From contig KN882935.1 in assembly GCA_000934455.1 (NCBI GenBank), positions 35,776-71,570 of the forward strand: a stretch of DNA of 35,795 bases, read 5' to 3'. This stretch comes from Apostichopus parvimensis. Lineage: Eukaryota > Echinodermata > Holothuroidea > Aspidochirotida > Stichopodidae. How positions within the stretch are numbered: the stretch's first letter is position 1; each line of letters opens with the position of its first letter. The position numbers and the translations under genes were made by a program. Below the pieces are notes generated by a model. The model made no database searches. It saw nothing but the letters and a program-made list of their open reading frames with translations, and was not told where the DNA came from. Shown piece by piece: positions 23,796 to 35,775 of this stretch.

Positions 23796-25530
23796 TTTTT
23801 TTTGTGTTACAATATCGTGTGAAAATAGTATGTTGAAGAAGTTGATAACGATAGCCTAGCCTATCTAAGTGTGATATCGTACGGGGGCGTGTTGATTCCG
23901 TGTTTGACATGGCATTACTCACCCTAACTAACCGTAACAATAGGGTGAGTTCAATAATTGTGGCTCATCAAGAAGGGCAAATACCAAAGAGATTGTCCTT
24001 AAGTTATGCCTATGTCGAACTAAGACCGTAGTGTGCAATAACATTGAAAAATTAAAATATTGTGTTTCATTGACTAGGCCTAGGCTACACCTTTTGAGTT
24101 AAACTCTAATGTTAGAGTCACTCTGACATATAGATTAAGTTAGGCTCCCAAACTTATGTTAGTGTTTTGGGGCATACATGATACAGTAGCTGTATTAGTA
24201 GATGGATTCCTTCACATTCACGCAACACTACCAGAGCTAGAAGCGCATGATTTAATGTGCTGATTTCTTTTTCATTTTTGAGAGGTTTTAGTCTTCAGTT
24301 TCATGAAATTAAACTTCCTCTTATGGCTAGGAAAGACCTAATTTGATATTACCTACTTACTATTTAAACTGTCAAGACGAAATATTTAATTATACTATAT
24401 TGCCGCGATAAGTAATATATTTATCATAATTAAATTCCGTTTGGTAATCTTGTTACCAACCAACTACAGGTGGACTACCAAAAGATGTTAATAATTCAAT
24501 TGTAGTATGGTTGTACATGTAACCAAAGTTGGTTTATAAAGCAGGTCTTTATTTCCTTGCTAATGGATGGTAGTTTACCAAACCTATAAAGTAATGCTCA
24601 AAATAAGATTGGTAAACTTAAATTAAAAATTGATCAATTGACCCAATTCACTTCTGAAATGTTTCTACCAAGTTCTTATTATTTATCAAGTAATTTGAAA
24701 TTCTGTTTCATTTCAAACATTTCTTCATCCTAACACATAGACAGAGTTAATCTCATGAGTCATGCTAAAAGCATGACAAATCATAAATAATTTAAACTGT
24801 GGGATTTTTCTTTATCCTTAAAAGATTGAAGTGATATTTTTGTCTATTGTGAGCATTGAACTCTATTTGCAAACTATTCTGGATCAGGAACTGTAGGTCT
24901 TACATAAAAAAAATTACCAGAATCAATTTAAATAACCACTTTTGGAAGATGTTCATTCAAGCAAATTCACAACAAAAAGTGACAAAAAGACCCCCAAAAA
25001 AAAGCACTGGAAAAACTATTCAATACAATGAGGAATACAAAAATGTTGGGAAAAATGTTGGATTTACTGCACTCCTCTCTTAACTGTCTCAATGCTACCA
25101 TTGCACCGTGTCATCTGCCTAGCCTAATAACTGGTAATATTTTAGCCCATCATCTTCTGAATCTACCATTCGTGAAGCATTCTGGTGATAATCTTTCTTT
25201 CATTTGTATCATGTTTTGTTGGACGTTTCCTTAATACTGTGTTTTGGACTTCATCATTTGGAAGAAGTTTTCTCAACATGCTTTGCGAGGTGCTGCTTAA
25301 GTCTCCTTTGACTTTTTCACCTATTTTCGATCATGGTGTGTCTTAGGCGTTGCCCTGGTTTTGTATCGTTAGTTTTGGAAAATGTTGGAACAAAACTTAT
25401 CCAACTCTTGTTGAATCAATGGGCTGTACTGACCAGGAACATGTTACAATTTACCAACTATGACATTTAAGATAACCAGATTACTCACCTAAAGTTAAAC
25501 GGTTGGTCCAGAGGACTGACGAAAGAGGAA
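23796..25530. repeat. Duplicate block, copy A (1735 bp), ends exactly at the assembly gap
   Basis: Nearly identical to 25581-27316. I saw only a few differences: CTTCCTCTTATGG against CTTCTTCTTATGG, AGGAAAGACC against AGGGGAAGACC, AAGACGAAAT against AAGACAAAAT, and a base shift in a C/A run near 24992. Its right end, GACGAAAGAGGAA, is the last sequence before the N run. Open frames inside (such as 24856-25083 and 23940-23671) recur in copy B and match no family I recognise. Confidence 0.95.
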
Positions 25531-25580
25531 NNNNNNNNNNNNNNNNNNNNNNNNNNNNNNNNNNNNNNNNNNNNNNNNNN
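25531..25580. other. Assembly gap, 50 N
   Basis: A run of exactly 50 N. The sequence left of it ends where the duplicate block ends, and the sequence right of it begins inside the same duplicate block. The round length suggests a placeholder of unknown size rather than a measured gap. Confidence 1.
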
Positions 25581-27316
25581 TTTTTTTTGTGTTACAATAT
25601 CGTGTGAAAATAGTATGTTGAAGAAGTTGATAACGATAGCCTAGCCTATCTAAGTGTGATATCGTACGGGGGCGTGTTGATTCCGTGTTTGACATGGCAT
25701 TACTCACCCTAACTAACCGTAACAATAGGGTGAGTTCAATAATTGTGGCTCATCAAGAAGGGCAAATACCAAAGAGATTGTCCTTAAGTTATGCCTATGT
25801 CGAACTAAGACCGTAGTGTGCAATAACATTGAAAAATTAAAATATTGTGTTTCATTGACTAGGCCTAGGCTACACCTTTTGAGTTAAACTCTAATGTTAG
25901 AGTCACTCTGACATATAGATTAAGTTAGGCTCCCAAACTTATGTTAGTGTTTTGGGGCATACATGATACAGTAGCTGTATTAGTAGATGGATTCCTTCAC
26001 ATTCACGCAACACTACCAGAGCTAGAAGCGCATGATTTAATGTGCTGATTTCTTTTTCATTTTTGAGAGGTTTTAGTCTTCAGTTTCATGAAATTAAACT
26101 TCTTCTTATGGCTAGGGGAAGACCTAATTTGATATTACCTACTTACTATTTAAACTGTCAAGACAAAATATTTAATTATACTATATTGCCGCGATAAGTA
26201 ATATATTTATCATAATTAAATTCCGTTTGGTAATCTTGTTACCAACCAACTACAGGTGGACTACCAAAAGATGTTAATAATTCAATTGTAGTATGGTTGT
26301 ACATGTAACCAAAGTTGGTTTATAAAGCAGGTCTTTATTTCCTTGCTAATGGATGGTAGTTTACCAAACCTATAAAGTAATGCTCAAAATAAGATTGGTA
26401 AACTTAAATTAAAAATTGATCAATTGACCCAATTCACTTCTGAAATGTTTCTACCAAGTTCTTATTATTTATCAAGTAATTTGAAATTCTGTTTCATTTC
26501 AAACATTTCTTCATCCTAACACATAGACAGAGTTAATCTCATGAGTCATGCTAAAAGCATGACAAATCATAAATAATTTAAACTGTGGGATTTTTCTTTA
26601 TCCTTAAAAGATTGAAGTGATATTTTTGTCTATTGTGAGCATTGAACTCTATTTGCAAACTATTCTGGATCAGGAACTGTAGGTCTTACATAAAAAAAAT
26701 TACCAGAATCAATTTAAATAACCACTTTTGGAAGATGTTCATTCAAGCAAATTCACAACAAAAAGTGACAAAAAGACCCCCCAAAAAAAGCACTGGAAAA
26801 ACTATTCAATACAATGAGGAATACAAAAATGTTGGGAAAAATGTTGGATTTACTGCACTCCTCTCTTAACTGTCTCAATGCTACCATTGCACCGTGTCAT
26901 CTGCCTAGCCTAATAACTGGTAATATTTTAGCCCATCATCTTCTGAATCTACCATTCGTGAAGCATTCTGGTGATAATCTTTCTTTCATTTGTATCATGT
27001 TTTGTTGGACGTTTCCTTAATACTGTGTTTTGGACTTCATCATTTGGAAGAAGTTTTCTCAACATGCTTTGCGAGGTGCTGCTTAAGTCTCCTTTGACTT
27101 TTTCACCTATTTTCGATCATGGTGTGTCTTAGGCGTTGCCCTGGTTTTGTATCGTTAGTTTTGGAAAATGTTGGAACAAAACTTATCCAACTCTTGTTGA
27201 ATCAATGGGCTGTACTGACCAGGAACATGTTACAATTTACCAACTATGACATTTAAGATAACCAGATTACTCACCTAAAGTTAAACGGTTGGTCCAGAGG
27301 ACTGACGAAAGAGGAA
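25581..27316. repeat. Duplicate block, copy B (1736 bp), starts exactly at the assembly gap
   Basis: Second copy of 23796-25530, in direct orientation with an offset of about 1785. It begins within a poly-T run (8 T here, 9 in copy A) directly after the N run. At 27317 it continues into unique sequence. A contig-overlap failure between two haplotypes explains this geometry better than a true duplication. Confidence 0.95.
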
Positions 27317-30114
27317 CGTATTTAAAGCATTTTGATAAAAATTTATATTCTCTACCTTTATATTGCTTTTGAGATGACAACAATTTGAAGTTGACCTGTT
27401 TGGTACCCTGAGACGAGAACTTGGAGCAAATGGGTGTCATTTGAGACATACACACAGTTGACAATTTTGTTTGTCTTACTTTAAAGGGCAGGTCCAACTT
27501 TTTCTTTTTCAAAATTAGGATGCATATATATATGAATACACTACAGTCATTGGTATATTGAAGATTTCACATCCTGTAAAGCAAAGTTGTAACCGTGTCC
27601 AATCCAAAGTCTAAACCATAAATGGAAAAACAAAACATCTTGCTGTCAGTGTGCTTCAACAATAAGACATCTTACCTGTTTGTTCAAGTTCGCTTATATG
27701 GTACAAACTTGTGACAATGTCTACTATCAATATCCCACCAGTACAAAGCAGGTATTTTTCATGCAAACTTTGCCAGGATGTCAAGTCTATGTTCTTCTTT
27801 CAAGTAGTTCAAAAATAAATTTTACTCTGGATTCATATGACTGACACCCTCCAATCAGGTTTCCTTTCATGAAAACTACCTGTAAAATGAGCCATCCACT
27901 CCATCGAAATTCAAAACAAAAATTTCCTGCAACAACAATCCCCCCCTCTCCCTCCCAATAGTAGATTCAAGTTTTGTACTGGATAAGTTATTCCCTGTAT
28001 GAATGTTTCAGGCAACCTAAAATTGTAACGTGTATAATTTTTGACAGGATGGCTAGTGTTGAATTGTGATCATTTCTAAAACAATCACAACAACCTAAAG
28101 TCACTGTAACTTGAGATTACAGACTTCAGCAAACTGCTGTAATTATTTAATAACCAACCCAGGCTCTATCCCTGATGACTTTTCTTAATTTGATTAAGAT
28201 ACACAAAATACCTCCGGAATTGTGGAATTTTGACTGTATATAGGGGTAGTCATATCCACAAGTATATAAGGTAGCTAGTTATTGTACATCAGTAATAATG
28301 TATTTTATCCAAGGGACAACAGCCTGTATTGTACAGTATTGGTTGTGAATCAAGTGGTGAGTTGTGTTATCAATGAATCAGGCTTCTGCTGTAAATACAT
28401 GTATGTAATCCACATTTGTAATACTGTTGATTTATAGAGCTCTTATTCTAAGCCTGTTAACAGAAATAAATATTTATTGTCAGGTACAGTACAGTAGTAT
28501 TAGATTGGACAACACTGCCACTGTAATGTATCTTGTTTTTAACTCTCCCTCTTGCGAGCTACTGTGTACATATGTAATCAATTTCATAGTGTTAAACTCC
28601 CGTCGAATTTCCATACACGTTTTCTCATTGAATTACTCTCCTACCAGCAACATAGGCTTGTGCTACAATCTGTAGGTGTTAAAACAGCATATCAAATAGC
28701 TAGGGAGAAGGTGTCAGTGAAATTGAATGGTCTATTGAAAGGTCAAATGCTTTTATAGTTCATTATTTATGCATTATATACACCATTAACATGTACACAG
28801 AAGTACAAGTTGACACTTTGGCAGCTGTGAAAGCTCACATTTGTTTCATTCTGTTCAGATTTGTTCATTTTGTTGGCACATTACTCTTTGGGATTTGAGG
28901 CCCACTCCAACACATGAAACTTTTCATATTACTGAATGTTGGCTTTGATCATTGAATGTACAAGTTTGTTAGAATGTCGTGTTTAGTGAGAGTGTGTTAC
29001 TGTCAATTAACAAATAGCAAAAAGGGAACATTTTCCCCAAATGACCATAGTATTGACTAAGTTTCCTCCATTGAAAGTAGGGAGGGAAGGGGGGTGGGGG
29101 GTAGGGCGATATGTTGCTGAAATACACTTTTTGGAGAGATAAAAAAGTACAAGCCTCATTCAAATAAAGTTAAGATCTATACAGGTGATTGGTTTTGAGT
29201 GAAACCTAAAGGGTACAGTGTATCGAAATTACACCTTCTCCAGTGAAACCTATCAAAGTTAAACATAAATTAGTTGGCCAATGTTTCCTGGTAAAGAACC
29301 ATTCCCCATTTTGCTGTACTATAAAATTAAATCCCAAACAGTAAACTTTTTACTCTTGTTTTGTGAACAGTCAGTTGCATGTCTCACTCTTTACATACTA
29401 CAGGTATGCAGTATTAAAGGGTATCACTTGAATTCACTTCTGTGCAAGTGGAGGTTACATGGATCGTAGTCAATACAGACACAGTTTACCTTTGTAGCCT
29501 ACAGTAGGACCCTGTACAGTAAATATGGAAACTAAAATATGGTGATCGTGTTCCATGGAAGATTATCGACATAGATATCACATAGTGAAGTTTACAGAAC
29601 CCTTGTCACTCAGTTTTTGTCCAGTTTTATCTGTAGTGAATAGCCTAGCCCAGGTTCTGAACTTGGGAGGAATTTGATGTTAAGTCTTGGGATAGCTACT
29701 CAAGGTACCAGATACAAAACCTTCTAGAATAGGCATGTATGTAATCGGTAAAAATGGTTTCTTTTAGCTTAAACCATGAGCTTTGTATAAGTACTGTAAA
29801 ACCTTGCACAGTCCTCCACCCCCTCTGCACTCCCCTGCCCACTCTCCCCTCCCCCATCTGACCAGTCACGATTGGTAGTGCCATTCTAAACGATGCTGCG
29901 GATGTGTATGTTGAAATTAGTGTACAAGTAGTACAACTTACCAAGGAGCTAAAGCAAGACTTAACAATAGTGAAAATCTGGTCTGCAGAGTTGCTTACAG
30001 TAATTATACGGTAAGTGTTCTCAGTAATAATGAGTGGCTAGGGTTCGCTAAGCGGGATGACTTTCATGCTTGATATATTATAACTATCCTGTTTCCATAT
30101 TTTTTTTCTTACAG
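27317..30114. other. Non-coding stretch upstream of the ERM coding start
   Basis: No gene is recognised. It holds a strong G-quadruplex-like tract on the plus strand at 29080-29106 (GGGAGGGAAGGGGGG then T, GGGGGG, TAGGG), a C-rich tract near 29817-29855, and many TACAGTA or TACTGTA motifs. ACG followed by GTAAGT near 30008-30016 could be a donor of an alternative ERM leader exon, but nothing else supports it. If 23629-23657 is the ERM first exon, this stretch is 5' UTR intron. Confidence 0.5.
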
Positions 30115-30202
30115 GTTAAGAAATCCATTTCGTTTGGTTTCAGTCTCTAAGCCCCCAGTGGAATTTTCTCATCGGGAAAACAGGATATAGAGAGAATTCA
30201 AA

Positions 30203-33200
30203 ATGCCGAAACCGGTGAGTAACATTTGATGAAAAGATGCTAACAACCTTTATTTTAATAGAAGAAGCTCTCTGTACTGTAGTTCCTTATTTAGGAGCTT
30301 TGGATTCTTGGAGATGCATACAAATGTTAAAATAACACACTGTGTTGTCTTAGTACTTAATGTAATCGGTAATGATTTAGAAACGACAATATTCCAAATT
30401 TTACCGTAGAAATTTTTGAGAATTATTTTGTAGAAAATTGTAACATGTGATAACAGGTAGTAACATTTATGGTAAAGAAACCATATGACAACATGTCCTG
30501 GTTACAGTATAGAGTCTACATTGTTCTGTACAGTATCATGTGTAAGCTTTCCTGCACAGTGTGCAGGTTTAGATAGTACTGCAGTGTAACCTGTACCATA
30601 GGTACAGTACATACTGAACTTCACACATATATGTATCCACGGTAACATACCTAGTTACTGTCTTACAGTGTTCTTTCCACCACTTGTTTAACTTGACATT
30701 TGATCTGTAATCAAACAGGTATGTACTTGCCATGTAGACTGATCTGATGAGAAGCATAAAACATATTCACTGGCAGACTTTTAAATTCCTGTCTAGACCT
30801 ATCCTGATAACCTATCTGGTCATTAGGTCATCACCATACACCAACTGTCTTGAAATAAATACAAAAGCACTTGTTAAAGATCCAGCAGTAATAAATATCA
30901 CACAAGTGGGGTAGTATCATCTGGCAATGAAAAAGGATGGAACATGAATACATAACTGTAGCTCATGACTTGTTAGTGATGGAATTTGCCTACAGTATAA
31001 AGTAGCCTTAATAGGCCCAAGAAAATCCTCCCTTTATGAGCATTTCAAGAAAGTTGTTCTAGGCAGAGTTATATGTAAGTGTGCATTTATATCACTGTCA
31101 TTAGGCTTATAACATCTTTTCTAGATCATACAGGGAATTATTTTCTTTCCGGTATCGCATCGTTAAAATGCTAGGCCAAATGGTCAAATCGCTGTAGATA
31201 CAAACTTTGCAAAGATGTATGGCAGGTTTTTTTTAACACAGAAAGTTCCAAAACTGTACTTTATAGGAGACAAACTTCCAACCTGCTCTGTACACAATGT
31301 TTGAACAGTGCTACATCATTCCCTGTCATAAAGGAGTGGGGAAATATTTTAAAGGCATTGAAGACTCTCCCAAACCGCATGCCGCGCTCTGAAAAAGTTA
31401 ACTTTCCGTTGCTTGCAAGTGAAGTTTTCTGCTTGTCGCTACAAAATGCAGACAGTAATGAAACGTGATACCTTGTTATTTTTAGCTGGACCTGAGATGT
31501 CCATCGCTGTATCGTTTGTACACTGTGCTGTGGGTATTGACCGCAGCTCTATGTACTGACTGTACAGTAGTGTCTAATTACCGAAGGTAGCAAGCTGTGT
31601 GCGTATTTTCTGGGATCGATGGTAGTGTGTAACACTTCGGTTACACCTCATTTGAAACTAGGTCAGATTACCGACATTAGACGTGTCTTTTTGCGCGAGT
31701 CTTCACACCCTTTAAAGGTATTCCTTGGCATTTCTATGGATTCTCTAGAAACATGTTGACCCTCTCCTGGGTGATTATAGGAATCACATGTACAGTGTAC
31801 CCTCAAAATTAGGCATAATTATACCCTGGAAAAAATGTTTGGGGTCCTGGGGAATAAGTTTCTTGAAAAAAATATATATGCATGACTGATCAAAGGTAAA
31901 TGCTGAAATGGTCATGATGGGTGTCATACATGGTCAAAGTTTGTAAACTGTTGCTAAATTGTCTTCACTTCCTCGCCCCCTGCTGTAACCTACGTCTCGC
32001 AACTTGAGCAATCACTGTGAGTAGGAGTTGTGAAATAAAGGTTATTTTATGGGATTATATAAAAATGTATGGTGAATAAATCCAGCCAAATGTAATTACT
32101 TAGTGTAGCACGGAACTTAGAGAGCTACTTTAAAAGTGCCGTGAGAACAGCTCTTAATGTACAAATTGTATTCTCTTCAATAACCTAGAATCCTTTGAGG
32201 CAATACAGTTTTTCAGTGAGCTATAATAACATGTTCAGTTAGTTTCTATTACTGTTTGATAATAGAAACTCTGTAGGCCTCTACGAACCTCTTCATTTGC
32301 CATTTTGTCACTGTTGTGCTGTACACTACAGTACGGCACAATATGCACAGTATCTAGCACAATGACTTTGCATGTAAAATGCTACTATGGGCAAAAAATT
32401 GACTTCCTTGTTTCACTTAACTTAATTGTTTAAATATTTATTTTTTTGCCTTCAGTAAAATGATCAGGACTATTCTATTACATTGTTTGAAAGCTCCCAT
32501 TGTCAAATTTAATGGTCCTGTTTTTATAATATATTTCTTTAAATTGAATATCCATGTTTGTGTCTGAAAGTGATACTTAGTCATAAATTGCTATAAAAGT
32601 TTTTATCCATTTCCTTGTTTGCAAATCATGCTGTTTTCTGTGGTAGTGGGGACCTTAGTGTGTGAAGTTTATCAACGATGATGTTTGTATGTAGATTGTA
32701 TTAAAATGGATATATACATGACTTTGAGGAAATATCGGAGAAAACCTGGAAAAACTTGCATGGACACACATCTGTTTGCTGAATTTACAAGTTACAACGA
32801 TGAATAATGTAATTCATATCTACCTAACAAGCGTTTCTGAAAAGTTACTGCGGACATTTGTATGAATACCACAGACAAACTTCTGGTCATTGCAGTAGTT
32901 ATAAGGTATTAAGTTCTGTTTAATAAAGTTACTAGTTCTGCTAGTTTGCAGACTGTCACATAATTCATTTCAAAATATGTAGATTATAGGACTTACACTA
33001 TATACATGGCAAATGTTGATTTGGGCCCACAATGTTACTTAATATACAGTACGTTGCCCCTACATTGTAGATGGTTGGGCCCACAATGTAACTTACTATA
33101 TAGTACATTGCCCCTACATGGCAAATGGTGATATGGGCCTACAATCTTATTTATTATATGGTACGTTGCCCCTTCATGGCAAATGGTGATTTGGGCCACA

Positions 33201-35775
33201 ATGTTACTTACTTATACGGTAAGCCCCTACTATACACGTAAGTTTAATTGTCTATACATGCCAGTATCACAAACGTATTCCGTATGCATTGAGGATGCAT
33301 TCGTTGCTGTGTTAGCTAAGCTAATACCAATAGTGGACAGCTCAACAAATTGTCAGGGAATGAAATCAATAAAAATTAATGCATAAAAGAGTATACATAT
33401 GGTGTGGGCATTGTATTCAATTGTGCAAGCTTTTAACTACAATGCAGTGGTCGTCTCTAGGGTTTGTAATATGTCTGTAACATACAGTATATATTTGTGT
33501 TACAGTGTGGTATGATATACACTGTAGATGGAGTTTCATTTATAGACATATTTATTTAGGTGCTACAGGTACTGTATAGTGTGTTTATAATTTTATACTG
33601 TAGTAGTGTAGTACAGTATATGGTAGCTCTGCCCTATTAAAAAGAAACATCAAAACCTGGTGATTAGATGCACATGTACTGTATATAATGTGTAGTGTAT
33701 GTACTGAGTTACTGATTATACTATTGTATACATATCACAGTGTTAAGTGTAAGATGCCATGCTACTCCATAGTGTATATGTGTTACACTTATAGTTATGT
33801 CAGAATTTGCCTAAATTGAGTTCTTTCATTGTTACCTTTCTATTTTACCTTTTTTTTTTCTTCTTTGCAAATAACATTTGAGGATGTAATTCAAAAGTAC
33901 AGCATTCCTGGTATGTCTGTCGTACTGTGTGCACTTTGATATGTTCATAGCTTAGAAATACAGTATATCACAACGATTATAGATGAAATCATGAACTATG
34001 ATGCACTTATAGATATATACTGTAGGCTACTTCCTGTTCATGCAACTCTGTTGATGTACTGTAGGAATCATTCCTGGAAAATGGAAACTTCACAGTCGGG
34101 AATTCTGTTTCAGCTCACAGACTATGCAGTAAAGTACCGAGCAAGGAGTGTGGCCTCCCGTATCAATTAATGAATTAATGAATAACCGACTTAATAACAG
34201 ACTTTGTAATGTGCTTCAATGGAGACAAATACTTACTAAATTTTAGTAGGGTGTGTAACAGTGACTCACTCCAACCCAATTTTAAATGGCCTTTATACAA
34301 TTATTTCATAGGAAGTTTGTATGGTATGGTACCTGGGTGTCCAACTGAGTGGAAAATTAGGGCAGACAAATATATCCAGGGGTTTCATTAATATATCTCC
34401 CCTCATGCATATAAATATTACTGTTATTCAAAGGAATTTAAGGTTTGAAATCTGAATTCTGAACCTGATCTGCCTTGCACATGGTAAACCATTTTAATTC
34501 TCACTTAGCCCATGGATGTTATCAGGTCACTGTTGATGTTCTGTACATAGTATACAGTATACAAAGCCTAACTCCTACACCCTAACCATCTGATAGACAT
34601 TGTACGCAGGTCATAACATGTACAATATTTGCCTCTGAGGTGAGTAGGGACAGAGTGGTGGGGAAAGAACGAAAAAAGAAAAAAAAAACATTGCAAGATT
34701 AAAGATTGAAAAATTAGATCTTGTATATATTAAAATTATATGAGGCTAGGGATATAATTTAGACACATATGCAGAAAATTTCCACTTGTTGACCAATCAA
34801 CTCCAGCTGCTGGAATTAATCTAATGTCTTTTTTAATTAGTTTGTGCTAATTATATGCAGTAATGTAACTTAGTGTACAATGAAAATATGTATAGTTAAG
34901 TTGGTGTAGGAAGTTTCCTTAAGCTATGCTGACAACAGGTGACTTCCTTTTTCAACACTTTCTTCATCTTGTTTGTCAAACTTTTTGACCTCTGTTATTC
35001 TTCTTTTCTGTTTATTTTATATCTTTTGTGACAAATTTTCGTCCTTGGGTATTTTCCCTTCCAGGTTGCAACTTGTGTACATCACAAATTTAGACTGACC
35101 TCACAAAAGTTTTAGTCTGCTATTTTCTGTTTTTTTGTTTTGGGTTGACTCATAATTTACCGTAGATCGGTAACCCAACTTGATGTCCCAACTCTTACAC
35201 AAATACACGTGTAGGTTTTCCTAGTGTGGTGATATACAGTATGAATACTGTAACATTACATTGATAACAATGTCAGTATTGCATACAATAAAGGCTCTAG
35301 AAATTATTGGCAAATCATAGATTGATGTGTACTCGATATATAAACACATTATAATACATAAGGAAGTTAGTCTTCCAAGGACAACAGCAAGAAAATTTAA
35401 TCAAATTGTTTGTTTATCTCTGGAATGAATCTCAGCAGACTTGGCAAATGATGAAGTTCCTTTTTCATTCTCTGCAGCATGCTTTTTTCAACTTGGAAAT
35501 TTTTTTTTTTTGCCTCAAGTAAGGTCACTCACATAAAGTACAGTGGTAGAGTTAATTAAAGGCATATTTGTTAATTACTCTATGAAATTTTTGGCTGCCA
35601 TGTTGTTCTCTCCTTGAACTTACAACTTCAAATTCCAAGCGTTTGAAATCACAAATTACTTGTCTTTTTTTTCCCCTTTTGTTTCTATCAGGTTAATGTA
35701 CGCGTCGTCACCATGGACGCGGAGTTGGAGTTTGCCATCCAACCCAACACGACAGGCAAACAACTCTTTGATCAG
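30203..35775 (+). CDS. Ezrin/radixin/moesin (ERM) protein, first two coding exons; continues beyond window
   Basis: ERM proteins link cortical actin to membrane proteins through an N-terminal FERM domain and a C-terminal actin-binding tail. Exon 30115-30214 follows a TTTTTTTCTTACAG acceptor, contains 88 nt of 5' UTR and encodes only MPKP before a GTGAGT donor at 30215. An in-frame TAG at 30188-30190 confirms this ATG. The next exon, 35692-35775 (28 codons), gives [19 protein letters not shown] and then TTGKQLFDQ before GTAAGT. This is the first strand pair and helix of FERM lobe F1, nearly identical to vertebrate ezrin, radixin and moesin, which cannot be told apart here. The junction is phase 0. 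It is probably the single pre-vertebrate ERM ortholog, hence no paralog-specific symbol. Only about 32 of some 580 residues are visible. Confidence 0.95.
31353..31711. mobile_element. TTAA-flanked MITE-like element, copy 2 (about 359 bp), in ERM intron
   Basis: Second copy of the family at 12763-13131, in the same orientation. Terminal inverted repeats are 31353-31367 (AGGCATTGAAGACTC) and 31697-31711 (complement AGGGTGTGAAGACTC), matching at 12 of 15 positions. Intact TTAA lies on each side, at 31349-31352 and 31712-31715. This copy defines the element's boundaries better than copy 1. It lies in the intron between the first two ERM coding exons. Confidence 0.8.
33004..33230. repeat. Four-copy tandem repeat, about 58-bp unit
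   Basis: About four tandem units, each with ACATGGCAAATG (or a variant), GATTTGGGCCCACAATGTTA, TATAC-GTACGTTGCCCC and then the next unit. The last unit is degenerate. The units diverge by several substitutions each, so the array is not recent. It lies in the ERM intron. Confidence 0.9.

Larger units (their letters stand above)
30215..35691 (+). other. ERM intron 1 of the coding region (5.5 kb)
   Basis: Intron between codons 4 and 5, GTGAGT donor and TTTCTATCAG acceptor. It carries the TTAA-flanked MITE (31353-31711), a 58-bp tandem array (33004-33230) and a dense cluster of TACAGTA/TACTGTA between 33.4 and 34.1 kb. No open frame inside resembles an exon. Large early introns often hold regulatory elements, but I cannot identify any here. 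Confidence 0.8.

Noticed and set aside
23671..23940. 89-codon minus-strand open frame, repeated in part at 25725-25495
   Set aside because: No recognisable domain and no conserved neighbours. Its second appearance is only the duplicate block at the gap, and the 25.5-kb version runs through the N gap.
24856..25234. Two overlapping plus-strand open frames present twice (also 26642-27020)
   Set aside because: The repetition reflects the suspected false duplication, not a gene family. Composition is that of random AT-rich sequence.
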